Part shown: positions 1-8,410 of the stretch, one piece after another
Numbering within the stretch: the first letter of the stretch is position 1
How the letters are laid out: the number at the start of each line of letters is the position of its first letter
Origin: Candidatus Methanomarinus sp. HR1
GTDB taxonomy: Archaea; Halobacteriota; Methanosarcinia; Methanosarcinales; Methanocomedenaceae
Assembly: GCA_002926195.1 (NCBI GenBank)
Contig: MZXQ01000099.1
Location: 6,648 to 23,658, forward strand
Reading direction: 5' to 3'
Length of the DNA stretch: 17,011 bases
Notes under the pieces: model-generated
Told to the model about the DNA's origin: nothing
What the model saw: the letters and a program-made list of their open reading frames with translations, nothing else
The model's database searches: none
Translations under genes and position numbers: made by a program

Positions 1-62
1 TACTACAAAAAACCTTTATCCAAGGTAATATATCTGACATACTAGAAAAGGAGCCGATCCAC

Positions 63-1673
63 ATGCCAGTGATCAAATTATATTATGAAGATATTGAAGC
101 ATTAACAGGAACAGACAGGGACACTTTTATCAAGCGGATTCCCATGATAGGAGCTGATATTGAACGTATTGAAGAGGACTATATCGATATCGAGTTCTTC
201 CCTGACCGGCCCGACCTGTACAGTCCCGAAGGCGTTGCCAGGGCTATGCGCGGATTTTTAGATATTGAGACCGGATTGACCAATTACCAGGTGAAAAGAT
301 CAGATATTTCCATAACTCTTGATGAGGGGATAAAACATATCCGTCCGTATCTGGGTTGTGCAGTAGTAAGAGGTCTTAGGTTTGATGATTACAGTATTGA
401 AAGCCTTATGGCTGTCCAGGAAGACCTGCACTGGGGACTGGGTAGGGACCGTAAGAAAGTATCTATCGGCATTCATGATATTAGTAAGGTTACACCTCCA
501 TTTCGATATATTGCTACAGACCCTGAGTTTAGTTTCGTACCCCTGGACTTTACAGATCCCATGACCATGCAAGATATCCTTAAACGGCACCCAAAAGGTA
601 CTAAATATGCCCACCTTATGGAAGAGTTTAAAACCTATCCTTTAATACTTGATGCCAATAACCAGGTACTCTCATTCCCGCCTATTATAAACGGCGAATT
701 AACCAAAGTAAATTATGACACACATGACCTTTTCATTGATGTGACAGGTCTGGATAAGAATGTATATACAGCACTGAATATTGTGGTTACCTCACTGGCT
801 GAGAGGGGAGGCACTATTGAGGAAGTTACCATTAATAACAGTATTGAAGGTACGACCATCACGCCTGATCTCACACCAGAAGAATGGGTTATTGATGTTG
901 AAGAAGTGAACTCACTTATCGGGATCTCACTCTCGCCCATGCAGATTAAAGAGCAGTTGGAACGAATGAAATTCGAAGCTGTTATTGAGCAGGACCACAT
1001 CAAGATCAGATCCCCTGCCTATAGAGCAGATATACTGCATACATGGGATATTATTGAAGATATTGCAATAGGTTATGGATATGATAATATCACGCCCATA
1101 ATCCCAAAAACCGTAACTGTAGGCCGGCAACACCCAATTTCAATTAGTAATAGAGAAATTATACACATAATGATAGGATTGGGGTATTATCAGGTAATGC
1201 CCTTTACACTGACAAGTGAAAAAATACATTACCATAATATGCAGCGATCGTCTGATGGTAAGGCGACATCTGTAAGGCATCCCATAAGTGAAGACCAGAC
1301 CATGGTCAGAACAACTATTTTACCTAATCTGATGGAGATGCTGTCATTAAACCAGCACAGAGAGCTCCCCCAGCGTATCTTTGAAGTAGGAGATGTGTTA
1401 ATCGACGGATCTACTATACAACACCTTGCAGGTGTGAGCATACATCCTGCTGCTAATTATACCGAGATCAGGGCTGTGGTTGATGCTGTTATGCGAGAGA
1501 GAGGCATACAATATACCATAGGCAAGATAGATGATCCTGCACTCCTGGATGGCAGGAGGGCGAAAGTACTGGTAGATGATAAAGAAGCTGGCATCCTGGG
1601 AGAGATACATCCGGATGTAATAACCAGTTTTGGAATGCAGCAGCCCGCCATTGGTTTCGAGCTAGTGATATGA
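63..1673 (+). CDS. pheT: Phenylalanine--tRNA ligase, beta subunit (archaeal type)
   Basis: This is the non-catalytic beta chain of the cytoplasmic alpha2-beta2 enzyme that charges tRNA-Phe. At 536 residues it has the usual archaeal/eukaryotic length and lacks the long bacterial N-terminal extension. The N-terminus carries [13 protein letters not shown] (about 45-57). The B3/B4-like region spans about 85-250, the B5 domain about 275-345 with the strong motif [20 protein letters not shown] (320-339), and a degenerate class II synthetase core follows to the C-terminus. The ATG is preceded by AGGAG eight bases upstream, which fixes the start, although the frame is open upstream to the window edge. 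The stop overlaps the next gene's start as ATGA, so the two are probably cotranscribed. The partner pheS would be expected outside the window. The identification is firm. Confidence 0.97.
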   Translation: MPVIKLYYEDIEALTGTDRDTFIKRIPMIGADIERIEEDYIDIEFFPDRPDLYSPEGVARAMRGFLDIETGLTNYQVKRSDISITLDEGIKHIRPYLGCAVVRGLRFDDYSIESLMAVQEDLHWGLGRDRKKVSIGIHDISKVTPPFRYIATDPEFSFVPLDFTDPMTMQDILKRHPKGTKYAHLMEEFKTYPLILDANNQVLSFPPIINGELTKVNYDTHDLFIDVTGLDKNVYTALNIVVTSLAERGGTIEEVTINNSIEGTTITPDLTPEEWVIDVEEVNSLIGISLSPMQIKEQLERMKFEAVIEQDHIKIRSPAYRADILHTWDIIEDIAIGYGYDNITPIIPKTVTVGRQHPISISNREIIHIMIGLGYYQVMPFTLTSEKIHYHNMQRSSDGKATSVRHPISEDQTMVRTTILPNLMEMLSLNQHRELPQRIFEVGDVLIDGSTIQHLAGVSIHPAANYTEIRAVVDAVMRERGIQYTIGKIDDPALLDGRRAKVLVDDKEAGILGEIHPDVITSFGMQQPAIGFELVI

Positions 1674-2287
1674 AGATCTTTGATATCTCAAAAACTATTT
1701 CTCCTGATATGGAGATATATCCCAAAGACCCGGCTCCTGTACTGACCAGGGTACTGGGGCTTGAACAGGGGGATCTCTATAATGTCTCAAAGCTTCAACT
1801 TGGAACTCATACCGGAACTCATGTAGATCCACCCCTGCATTTGTTCTCAGGTGAGGTGGGTGTGAGTGAGATGCCCTTAGAACCGCTGGTAGGTTCTGCC
1901 AGGCTTATTGATATGTCTGGTATACGAAGACCTATTGAACCTGATGATATAGGTAAATTACATGCAGAGGAAATACTGCTAATAAAGGGAGCTAACGACG
2001 GGGCATGTTTAACTGCACTATGTGCACAATATTTTGTGGATAATAATATCAGGACCATTGGAGTTGATGCACTTTCAATAGGTGCACCGGATGAGGAATA
2101 CAAAGTCCACCATATCCTGTTGCATGCAGGTATTATCATAATCGAAGGACTGGAACTCTGCGATGTAGAGGCAGGAAATTTTTTCTTTATATGCCTGCCA
2201 CTCAAGATCGCTAATGCTGATGGGGGACCTGCAAGGGCAATACTTATCAATGACAGGTATCCGGCATTAGCCGAATACCAACATTGA
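1670..2287 (+). CDS. Cyclase family protein (kynurenine-formamidase-like metal hydrolase)
   Basis: This 205-residue protein belongs to the cyclase/kynurenine formamidase (KynB-like) superfamily, which are metal-dependent amidohydrolases. The family signature HxGTHxDxPxH is intact as H47-T-G-T-H51-V-D53-P-P55-L-H57, which supplies the metal ligands. Near the C-terminus, the segment '[15 protein letters not shown]' matches the usual family pattern of a conserved His followed by 'gi.iiEgL'. The length is typical. The ATG overlaps the pheT stop by four bases, indicating translational coupling. The substrate cannot be assigned: members act on N-formylkynurenine, cyclic amides and other compounds, and no tryptophan-degradation genes are nearby. 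Its 3' end overlaps the convergent lipoprotein gene by 21 bases. Confidence 0.9.
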   Translation: MKIFDISKTISPDMEIYPKDPAPVLTRVLGLEQGDLYNVSKLQLGTHTGTHVDPPLHLFSGEVGVSEMPLEPLVGSARLIDMSGIRRPIEPDDIGKLHAEEILLIKGANDGACLTALCAQYFVDNNIRTIGVDALSIGAPDEEYKVHHILLHAGIIIIEGLELCDVEAGNFFFICLPLKIANADGGPARAILINDRYPALAEYQH

Positions 2288-3427
2288 ATTCGTAGTGCCT
2301 AAAACCATTTTACTAACATCGGGGGTCATGTCAAGACAGACGAAGAAAGTACCGTATTCACCATCGAGATGATAACTGGCTACCTCATTACCTGCCAGAT
2401 CATACATCCTGAGCTCCCTTTTCTCACTGATCACAACATATTCCATATAATCAGAAATGCTGATAACTCCTACATCAGATAGTGGTTTCATCCATTCTAC
2501 ATCACCGTGTTTGTCAAGCAAAAAGACCTTTGCTCCCGAATCACCTGGTTTTGTCAGGATATACTCTCCTTGCTTATCTATCGCAATCTCAACAGTATTT
2601 ACATTAAGTTCCTTTTCCCAATTTTTATTACCATATTTATCAAAAGAATAAATGATATCATCAGTAGTCAAAATATAATATCTACTACCATCATCAGACA
2701 TTTCAACGTCTTCAATTTCGCCTGATACATCCTTGTACCAGATATACTTTCCGTTATCAGAAACACAATAAAATCTATTGCCATTAACCCCAACAGGCAT
2801 ACGGTCAGCATTTTGGGAATAGTCAAAATCCAGGACTCTTGCTGTGCTACTTCCCGGGTTCCATACCCAACTTTGCGTACCATCGGATTCTACAGCCGAA
2901 AGGTGAGGTGTCTTTTCACCTCCCTGAATGATAGTTCCATTATTTAACAGGCACATGCGGTTGACTGTTCCACCTGCATGATATGAATTTAGTATATATC
3001 CTTCATTATCATATAACTTAACAAAATCACCATCTGCTATGGCAAAAAATTCACCTGAATCTGAAAATGAAATTAAATTTGCATTTATCCAGATTATATT
3101 TGTAAAAAGGTTTTCAGTTGGTGTTTGTACTATGACCTTCTGGGTTGTTAAACCTCCTAAATAATCCCCATTATTTGATATTGATACGTCCTTTACTCTT
3201 TTATTACTGGGCCATACAAATGAAGGAGCACTGAGGAGTTGAACAGGATCTAACGCAATAGAATCTTCTACTTCAAGGTCTGATGGTGTTGAGGTATTCG
3301 TCGGCGTAGCAGGAGGATCTGATGATTTATTGGTTGAAACCTCATCGTCACCGGATAAGCACCCCGAAAAAAATATAAGTTGAATTATAATAAAGATACT
3401 GATTATAATCATTTTTTTTTTCATCAT
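2267..3427 (-). CDS. Secreted lipoprotein with WD40/PQQ-like beta-propeller repeats
   Basis: This 386-residue protein begins with a lysine-rich n-region, a hydrophobic stretch (about 7-20) and a lipobox-like FFSGC with Cys23, so it is probably exported and lipid-anchored. A Ser/Thr/Pro-rich linker (about 30-50) follows. The rest consists of repeated beta-strand blocks of the type 'vsiSnnGdyl...vlt.ddkiysfdkyGnk.W', characteristic of WD40/PQQ-like propellers common in Methanosarcinales. No enzyme motif is visible, and the propeller may serve a binding or scaffolding role at the cell surface. GGTGAT lies just upstream of a double ATG. The gene is divergent from atwA and convergent with the cyclase gene. 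The family assignment is fairly sure; the function is unknown. Confidence 0.82.
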   Translation of the reverse strand: MMKKKMIIISIFIIIQLIFFSGCLSGDDEVSTNKSSDPPATPTNTSTPSDLEVEDSIALDPVQLLSAPSFVWPSNKRVKDVSISNNGDYLGGLTTQKVIVQTPTENLFTNIIWINANLISFSDSGEFFAIADGDFVKLYDNEGYILNSYHAGGTVNRMCLLNNGTIIQGGEKTPHLSAVESDGTQSWVWNPGSSTARVLDFDYSQNADRMPVGVNGNRFYCVSDNGKYIWYKDVSGEIEDVEMSDDGSRYYILTTDDIIYSFDKYGNKNWEKELNVNTVEIAIDKQGEYILTKPGDSGAKVFLLDKHGDVEWMKPLSDVGVISISDYMEYVVISEKRELRMYDLAGNEVASYHLDGEYGTFFVCLDMTPDVSKMVLGTTNSMLVFG

Positions 3428-3571
3428 ATATCACCGTATATTATTGATAGTATAGTATATAATCTAAGAGATTATAAACTTATTCAAGCAAACTTGTTAT
3501 TAACCACAATCAATATATTGAACTACAAACATGAATAGTATCCCTGATATGATGCCGGAGGAAATAAAAAA

Positions 3572-5299
3572 ATGCTAAAAGTAACAAACCTGGAAAAGGA
3601 CTATGAACTAGATGAAACAAAGATAAGGGCACTCGATGATGTAAGTTTTGAACTGAATGATGGTGAAATACTGGGGATAATGGGTCAGAGCGGTGGCGGT
3701 AAGACCACTCTATTAATGGTGCTCAGAGGAGTTGAACCATTCAATGGCGGTATGATCGAACTGGATGGACTTACAATAACTCCAAAATCCCCTGATGAAG
3801 ATTACAGGGCATTGAAGAGTAAGACAGCAATTCATCTACAAAGAAATTTTGGCATATGGCCCGGGTCAGCTATTGAAAATGTTATAAGACGTTTATATTC
3901 CCATAAGGTCGGACATGAAGCTCTTCCGTCCAGGAAGCATCCGGATTATGATGACCTGTATGCTCAAAGTATGGAATTCCTTAAGCTGGTTGGTCTTGAC
4001 CACAAAGCCGAGCATTTCACTCCTGTACTCAGTGGAGGTGAAAAACAGAGGTTATTGATAGCACGGCAGCTTGCGGCCAATCCAAAATTATTGCTACTGG
4101 ATGAACCTGCTACTATGACCTGTCCTGCTACCAAACAGCAAGTACTGGATACTATAAAACGTGTCCAGCAAGAGACGGGAATTAAAACCATAGTTGTTTC
4201 CCACCTCCCTGAGATACATAGTTATCTTGCTGACAGGGTGATCTGGCTTGATGAAGGTAAAATCATACAACAAGGAAAACCGGGAGATCTTATTAAGGAT
4301 TTCCTGAAGAATATGAATCCTAAAGTACCTCTACCGAAACTAAAAGAAGATAAAGTGGTCATTAAGGTCCAGGATCTATGTCAGAGATATTTCCTGGTAC
4401 GACAGGGAGAAGTACTGGATATTGAAGATATGAACGTGGAATTTAGAAAAGGTGAGATCACTGCCCTTATAGGTCCCAGCGGTGCAGGTAAGACCACATT
4501 ACTTCATGCTATGGACGGCCTTATATATCCGGATGAAGGAGAGATATATTTTTCACTTGATGATGATTGGGTAGATGTTACTATATATAATTTCAAACGG
4601 ATGGAACTCCGTAGAAGGACCAGTATCATGTACCAGGAATTCGCCCTTTATCCCAATTCGCTTATCAGACATCAATTAGCATATAAACTGGGAGTTAAAG
4701 GCATGCATGTTATAGAGAATGCCGAAAAAAAGGCCAAGGAACTTGGTATTCCCGACGATCATCTGGAAACTTTATACAGACTAACCGACGTTGGCGGTGA
4801 GGAAGCACAAAAAGCACTTGGCGAGATGGGATATCCCATAGATATTATTGGCACTCTTTTCCCGAGTAGTTCACAGGAAGAGGTTATGAGATATGCTGAA
4901 CCGGTATTTAAGGCAATAAAACTTCCTCTATCTGTATTAAATGCTAAACCATATCAGTTAAGCGGAGGAGAAAATGTGCGCGCGGCCCTTGCTCTGGCAA
5001 CGATCACGAATCCGGAATACCTGTTATTGGATGAACCTTTCGGGGATCTGGATCCTATAACCCTGCGAGAAGTGGCTAATGCATTAAAAAACATTGCAGA
5101 TCAATTAGGTACTACTATTATCTTCATCAGCCATCATATGGATTTTGTGAACGAAGTGGCACATAGAGCGATCCTGATCGAAGATGGTGATATAACAATG
5201 GATGGTAATCCCCTTGATGTTACAAGCAAACTGATAGAGATAGGACATGCTACTTACATGGAACACGCGATGGTAGATTATAAGATAATTAAGTCATAA
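3572..5299 (+). CDS. atwA: Methyl-coenzyme M reductase system, component A2 (double ABC ATPase)
   Basis: This 575-residue soluble protein has two ABC ATPase domains and no membrane segment. Domain 1 has Walker A GQSGGGKTT (38-46), LSGGE signature (153-157), Walker B LLLLDEP (173-179) and H-loop H211. Domain 2 has GPSGAGKTT (301-309), LSGGE (463-467), LLLDEP (484-489) and H521. Domain 2 carries a long insert between the Q-loop and the signature (about 355-455), and the domain 1 D-loop is replaced by TMTCPATK; both fit component A2. A2 is known to drive ATP-dependent reductive activation of the Ni(I) F430 centre of MCR, so it implies a methanogenic or methane-oxidising host. GGAGG at 3557-3561 precedes the start by 10 bases. 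SppA follows after 20 bases. Another soluble ABC-F-like or UvrA-like ATPase is less likely. Confidence 0.87.
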   Translation: MLKVTNLEKDYELDETKIRALDDVSFELNDGEILGIMGQSGGGKTTLLMVLRGVEPFNGGMIELDGLTITPKSPDEDYRALKSKTAIHLQRNFGIWPGSAIENVIRRLYSHKVGHEALPSRKHPDYDDLYAQSMEFLKLVGLDHKAEHFTPVLSGGEKQRLLIARQLAANPKLLLLDEPATMTCPATKQQVLDTIKRVQQETGIKTIVVSHLPEIHSYLADRVIWLDEGKIIQQGKPGDLIKDFLKNMNPKVPLPKLKEDKVVIKVQDLCQRYFLVRQGEVLDIEDMNVEFRKGEITALIGPSGAGKTTLLHAMDGLIYPDEGEIYFSLDDDWVDVTIYNFKRMELRRRTSIMYQEFALYPNSLIRHQLAYKLGVKGMHVIENAEKKAKELGIPDDHLETLYRLTDVGGEEAQKALGEMGYPIDIIGTLFPSSSQEEVMRYAEPVFKAIKLPLSVLNAKPYQLSGGENVRAALALATITNPEYLLLDEPFGDLDPITLREVANALKNIADQLGTTIIFISHHMDFVNEVAHRAILIEDGDITMDGNPLDVTSKLIEIGHATYMEHAMVDYKIIKS

Positions 5300-5319
5300 T
5301 ACTATTACACTGAAAATAT

Positions 5320-6276
5320 ATGTATTCGGATGAAACAGATCAACAAGTCCCTAAAAGGCGCTTTCTTACATTAAGAAGCGGGTTGCTTTATTTATTCATT
5401 GTCCTGATACTACTGGTAATCATTACCGGAAGTTTATTAGTTATTTTCGGGGATTTCAATGGACTTTCAGTAGATTCTGATAAAGTGTCAGTGATCCATA
5501 TACAAGGAGTAATGATCACAGGGAATTTACCTGGTGGTTTCGGATATGCCACGTCAGAAGAAATCTGTAAATGTATCCGGAACGCTGCAGATGATAATAA
5601 TGTAAAAGCCATTGTACTTAGGATTAACAGTGGGGGAGGAACACCGGCAGCTGCACAGGAGATCACCAATGAGATAAAAAAAGCTAAAGAAAAAAAACCA
5701 ATTGTGGTTTCAATGGGTGATGTAGCAGCCAGTGGAGGATATTATATCTCAGCTCCAACTGACTTTATTGTTGCCAATCCTGATACCATCACCGGAAGTA
5801 TTGGGGTTATCTGGGTATTTGAGAACAGGTCAGCTTATTATAAAGAAGAAGGCATAGAGTTCTATGCTGCTAAAAGTGGTAAGTTTAAGGATATGGGCAG
5901 GGACTGGACCGGATTGAGCGATGATGAGAAACAATATTCTGATGAGATAGTAATGGAGACATATCAAAGGTTTGTTGATGAGGTGGCTATTGGTAGAGAT
6001 TTGAGTGTATCTGAAGTAAAGGACCTGGCTGACGGAAGAATATACACTGGCAGTAAAGCTATTGAACTTGGCCTGGTAGATAAAACAGGCAATCTCTATG
6101 ATGCTATTGATATAGCGGCAGAATTGGGTAATATTGAAGGTGAACCTGATGTGGATTATGAAAATAAGCCTACTTTGTCAAAGCTCTTATTCGGAAGTTC
6201 AAATGAAATGAATAGTCAGGTAGAAGGTCTGCTCAGGTATTTTTATGACAGTCCGTTCGGGAGAATCGAAATATGA
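5320..6276 (+). CDS. sppA: Signal peptide peptidase SppA-type serine protease (S49 family)
   Basis: This 318-residue membrane-anchored protease has one N-terminal transmembrane helix (about 20-44), with the catalytic domain predicted outside the membrane. The Ser/Lys dyad of family S49 is visible: Ser138 in AASGGYYIS and Lys190 in SGKFKDMG, spaced 52 residues as in the short bacterial SppA. The motif INSGGGTPAAAQEI (103-116) and the segment GSIGVIW (159-165) are also typical. The family degrades residual signal peptides and membrane fragments. It follows atwA by 20 bases and is probably in the same transcript, although no good Shine-Dalgarno sequence precedes the ATG. The family assignment is secure; a link to MCR activation is not shown by the sequence. 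Confidence 0.93.
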   Translation: MYSDETDQQVPKRRFLTLRSGLLYLFIVLILLVIITGSLLVIFGDFNGLSVDSDKVSVIHIQGVMITGNLPGGFGYATSEEICKCIRNAADDNNVKAIVLRINSGGGTPAAAQEITNEIKKAKEKKPIVVSMGDVAASGGYYISAPTDFIVANPDTITGSIGVIWVFENRSAYYKEEGIEFYAAKSGKFKDMGRDWTGLSDDEKQYSDEIVMETYQRFVDEVAIGRDLSVSEVKDLADGRIYTGSKAIELGLVDKTGNLYDAIDIAAELGNIEGEPDVDYENKPTLSKLLFGSSNEMNSQVEGLLRYFYDSPFGRIEI

Positions 6277-6305
6277 AGCATCCTTTCGTCCGGAATGAAG
6301 AGAAC

Positions 6306-6319
6306 AAGTAATATTACTT
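6306..6319. promoter_or_regulatory. Perfect 14-base palindrome upstream of the RPA operon
   Basis: AAGTAATATTACTT is its own reverse complement and lies about 25 bases upstream of the likely TATA element of the RPA operon. It could be a repressor or activator site. A related arrangement with the same half-sites (AAGTA...TACTT) occurs upstream of htpX. In AT-rich DNA such palindromes also arise by chance. Confidence 0.35.
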
Positions 6320-6337
6320 TCACACCCCACTTAGATT

Positions 6338-6348
6338 AACTATATTTA
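6338..6348 (+). promoter_or_regulatory. Probable TATA element of the RPA operon
   Basis: The sequence AACTATATTTA resembles an archaeal TATA box. Transcription would then begin near 6369, about 40 bases before the RPA start and right at the hairpin at 6371-6397. The position is inferred from spacing only. Confidence 0.4.
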
Positions 6349-6370
6349 CCTTAAGAAGCATTTATCTCAT

Positions 6371-6404
6371 GCCTCCCTAAAAGGAAAAACTGGAGGCTTG
6401 AGGT
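6371..6404 (+). promoter_or_regulatory. Leader hairpin next to the RPA ribosome binding site
   Basis: GCCTCC (6371-6376) can pair with GGAGGC (6392-6397), forming a stem with a 15-base A-rich loop. The likely Shine-Dalgarno, GAGGT (6400-6404), lies immediately downstream and 7 bases before the ATG. The CCTCC strand could in principle pair with either purine-rich element, so the structure may tune RPA translation. This is inference from base pairing only. Confidence 0.35.
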
Positions 6405-6411
6405 ATAAAAA

Positions 6412-7644
6412 ATGATAAAAGATATATCAAAACAGATTCAGGACCGTTTTGGCCAGAAAGGGTATAACATACCCGATAGTGAAATTGAAACCCGGCTTGA
6501 TAAACTTATTAATGAGTTCAAGGTTCCGGCAGAAGAAGCACATAGAAGTGTAGTAAACTTTTTCTTGAAAGAATATAACATCCCCCGTGATGAGTTTTTT
6601 CCTGCACAGGGTGATACTCCTACAGTGCAAGTTAGTGATATTGATACTGATAACAAATGGGTCAATATCCTTGTAAGAGTAGTACAACTCTGGGATAATA
6701 GCCATGAAAGTATCGATCAGATAGGCCTGGTGGGTGATGAAACAGGTACGATCAAGTTCACCAAATGGGCCAGTGCCAATCTCCCGGAATTAGTGGAAGG
6801 TAAAAGCTACTTGTTCAAGAGTGTGGTAACTGATAGTTATGAGGAACGATTCAGTGTTAATTTGAACCGTACAAGCCATATAGAGGAGAGCAAAGAAGAT
6901 ATTGCAGAAGTTGAGTTAGTGCCTACTGTAGAGATAAGTGATATTGATACTGATAATAAATGGGTTAATATCCGCGTAAAGGTAGCACAGCTTTGGGATA
7001 GTGAACATGAAAGTATCGACCAGGTTGGTCTGGTAGGGGATCAAACAGGTACGATCAAGTTCACCAAATGGGCAAAAAGTGAACTACCTACACTGGTAGA
7101 AGGTAAAAGCTATCTGCTCAAGAACGTAGTAACTGATAGTTATGATGGACGATTCAGTATTAAAATGAACAGGACAAGCCTGATAGAAGAGGTCAGTGAG
7201 GATATTGAAATAGGTACTACTGAAGTGGAATTCATTGGTGCTATGGTAGATATCCAGGCAGGGTCAGGTCTTATCAAACGCTGTCCCGAATGCAACCGTG
7301 CACTCATAAAAGGTGTATGTGGTGAACACGGTAAGGTAGAAGGTATATATGATCTGAGGATCAAGGCTGTTATTGATGATGGGAGATCAGTACAGGATTC
7401 GTTGTTGAATCGTGAAATATCAGAACAACTTACAGGAATTACTCTTGATGAGGCAATACATATGGCTACCGAAGCCCTTGATCAATCTGTGGTGATTGAG
7501 AAGATCAAAGGGGAGTTCGTAGGCAAATATTATTCAGTATCAGGTCCAAAACTTGATAGATACATCCTTGTGGATACTATTACTCCTTTAGGACCTATAG
7601 ATAATAGTGAGATAGAAGCGATTATTTCACAAACGGAGGTGTGA
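6412..7644 (+). CDS. Replication protein A large subunit, single-stranded DNA-binding, with tandem OB folds and zinc finger
   Basis: This 410-residue protein is an archaeal RPA. An N-terminal helical region (about 1-60) is followed by two OB folds at about 70-159 and 171-260, a zinc finger C291-x2-C294-x8-C303-x2-H306, and a C-terminal OB-like region that wraps the finger. It binds single-stranded DNA during replication, repair and recombination. The two OB folds differ at only 21 of 90 aligned positions, far closer than OB repeats normally are, which points to a recent internal duplication or gene conversion. GAGGT seven bases before the ATG supports the start. The RPA-associated protein follows after 3 bases. 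Confidence 0.94.
   Translation: MIKDISKQIQDRFGQKGYNIPDSEIETRLDKLINEFKVPAEEAHRSVVNFFLKEYNIPRDEFFPAQGDTPTVQVSDIDTDNKWVNILVRVVQLWDNSHESIDQIGLVGDETGTIKFTKWASANLPELVEGKSYLFKSVVTDSYEERFSVNLNRTSHIEESKEDIAEVELVPTVEISDIDTDNKWVNIRVKVAQLWDSEHESIDQVGLVGDQTGTIKFTKWAKSELPTLVEGKSYLLKNVVTDSYDGRFSIKMNRTSLIEEVSEDIEIGTTEVEFIGAMVDIQAGSGLIKRCPECNRALIKGVCGEHGKVEGIYDLRIKAVIDDGRSVQDSLLNREISEQLTGITLDEAIHMATEALDQSVVIEKIKGEFVGKYYSVSGPKLDRYILVDTITPLGPIDNSEIEAIISQTEV
6619..6888 (+). repeat. Internal tandem repeat, copy 1 (OB fold 1 of RPA)
   Basis: This encodes residues 70-159 and aligns without gaps to residues 171-260, with an offset of 303 bases and about 77% amino-acid identity. The nucleotide run 6740-6770 is identical over 31 bases to 7043-7073. 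Confidence 0.93.
6922..7191 (+). repeat. Internal tandem repeat, copy 2 (OB fold 2 of RPA)
   Basis: This is the second copy of the OB-fold duplication. Differences from copy 1 are mostly conservative and cluster at likely surface positions, while the core SDIDTDNKWVNI and TGTIKFTKWA blocks are unchanged. Confidence 0.93.
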
Positions 7645-7647
7645 ATT

Positions 7648-8214
7648 ATGGCCTCACAATATACCAGGGAAGTATCATATCGTATATTTGCCCAGGAATT
7701 CAGGGATTCTAACTTATCCTTTAAGGACAGCAATGACCAGTACTCGCCCCAGTATCTCCTGACCCCTACAGGTGCCAAGATAAACAGGATGTTCATTGTC
7801 GCAACACTTACTGAAAAAGAGGACATTGGTACTGATGCCGAATACTGGCGTGCCAGGGTAGTAGACCCTACTGGTGTTTTCTTGATATATGCCGGACAGT
7901 TTCAACCTGAAGCAGCTCGTGTCATTGCAGAAGTCGAATCTCCGCAATACCTTGCCATAGTAGGAAAACCCAGTACATACCAAACAGAGGATGGTACCAT
8001 CCTTACTTCTGTTCGACCAGAGAACATACATGTAGTAGATGCAGCCACCAGGGACCGCTGGGTAGTGGAAACCGCCCAATGTACTATAGAGCGTATCAAT
8101 AATATTGATAGTAATCATCCTGATGCAGTACGAGCTAAAGAACATTACCACCCTGATGTATCGATATATCGAAAGATGGCACAGGATGCATTGAAAGATC
8201 TGAATTCAGCATAA
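7648..8214 (+). CDS. RPA-associated protein (RPA3-like OB-fold family, COG3390 type)
   Basis: This 188-residue protein belongs to the archaeal family encoded directly after RPA, often called RPA-associated protein. The segment RMFIVATLTEKEDIGTDAEY (49-68), followed by 'WRARVVDPTGVFLIYAGQF', is a typical OB-fold beginning. The remainder includes the beta-strand 'YLAIVGKPSTYQTEDGTIL' and a helical C-terminus. In halophiles and methanogens such proteins form a complex with RPA and help in DNA repair; that role is family knowledge. GGAGGT (7635-7640) overlaps the end of the RPA gene and lies seven bases before the ATG, so translation is probably coupled. Confidence 0.88.
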   Translation: MASQYTREVSYRIFAQEFRDSNLSFKDSNDQYSPQYLLTPTGAKINRMFIVATLTEKEDIGTDAEYWRARVVDPTGVFLIYAGQFQPEAARVIAEVESPQYLAIVGKPSTYQTEDGTILTSVRPENIHVVDAATRDRWVVETAQCTIERINNIDSNHPDAVRAKEHYHPDVSIYRKMAQDALKDLNSA

Positions 8215-8230
8215 TAAGATTAAGAATAAA

Positions 8231-8302
8231 GCATGTGGAAGCCACGTCACAAGATGGCTTATGAAGCAGAAAGCCCCACGCGTAAGCGTGGGGCAGTCCA
8301 CT
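8231..8302 (+). mobile_element. Orphan IS200/IS605-like right end (possible TnpB omega-RNA remnant)
   Basis: Two hairpins stand in a row. The first has stem 8239-8244 (AAGCCA) with 8255-8260 (TGGCTT). The second has a perfect nine-base stem, 8273-8281 (GCCCCACGC) with 8286-8294 (GCGTGGGGC), and a GTAA loop, followed by CAGTCCAC. This layout, a short stem, then 'ATGAAGCAGAAAGCCCCACG', a GC-rich hairpin and a GTNCAC-like end, closely resembles the 3' ends of archaeal tnpB genes, where the right end overlaps the omega RNA. No tnpA or tnpB reading frame is present, so it would be a decayed or non-autonomous copy. The alternative is a plain transcription-end hairpin for the RPA operon, but no T-tract follows. 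Confidence 0.55.
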
Positions 8303-8370
8303 GACCATAAAATTAATATTGTAAAGGTTGTAAACAAATAGTAATTTTCTTTTCAACAAGATACATCTAC

Positions 8371-8385
8371 TTTAAATATATTTAA
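8371..8385 (+). promoter_or_regulatory. TATA element of the enolase gene
   Basis: TTTAAATATATTTAA is centred about 33 bases upstream of the TTG start. Transcription would begin near 8403, giving a very short leader that contains the GGTGAT motif at 8402-8407. Confidence 0.5.
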
Positions 8386-8410
8386 TACAATTATCTATGC
8401 AGGTGATTTT

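Noticed and set aside
1..45. A possible tail of an upstream gene ending at TAG (43-45)
   Set aside because: The fifteen codons do not show any recognisable C-terminus, and other frames are equally plausible.
3485..3496. CAAG-CAAA-CTTG inverted repeat upstream of atwA
   Set aside because: The four-base arms are too short to distinguish from chance.
6619..7191. RPA repeat as an assembly duplication
   Set aside because: The copies differ at 21 of 90 residues, so they are not a copied read artefact.
8273..8294. The GC-rich hairpin as an intrinsic terminator of the RPA operon
   Set aside because: No T-tract follows, and its context fits an IS605-like end better. It may still affect the end of the transcript.
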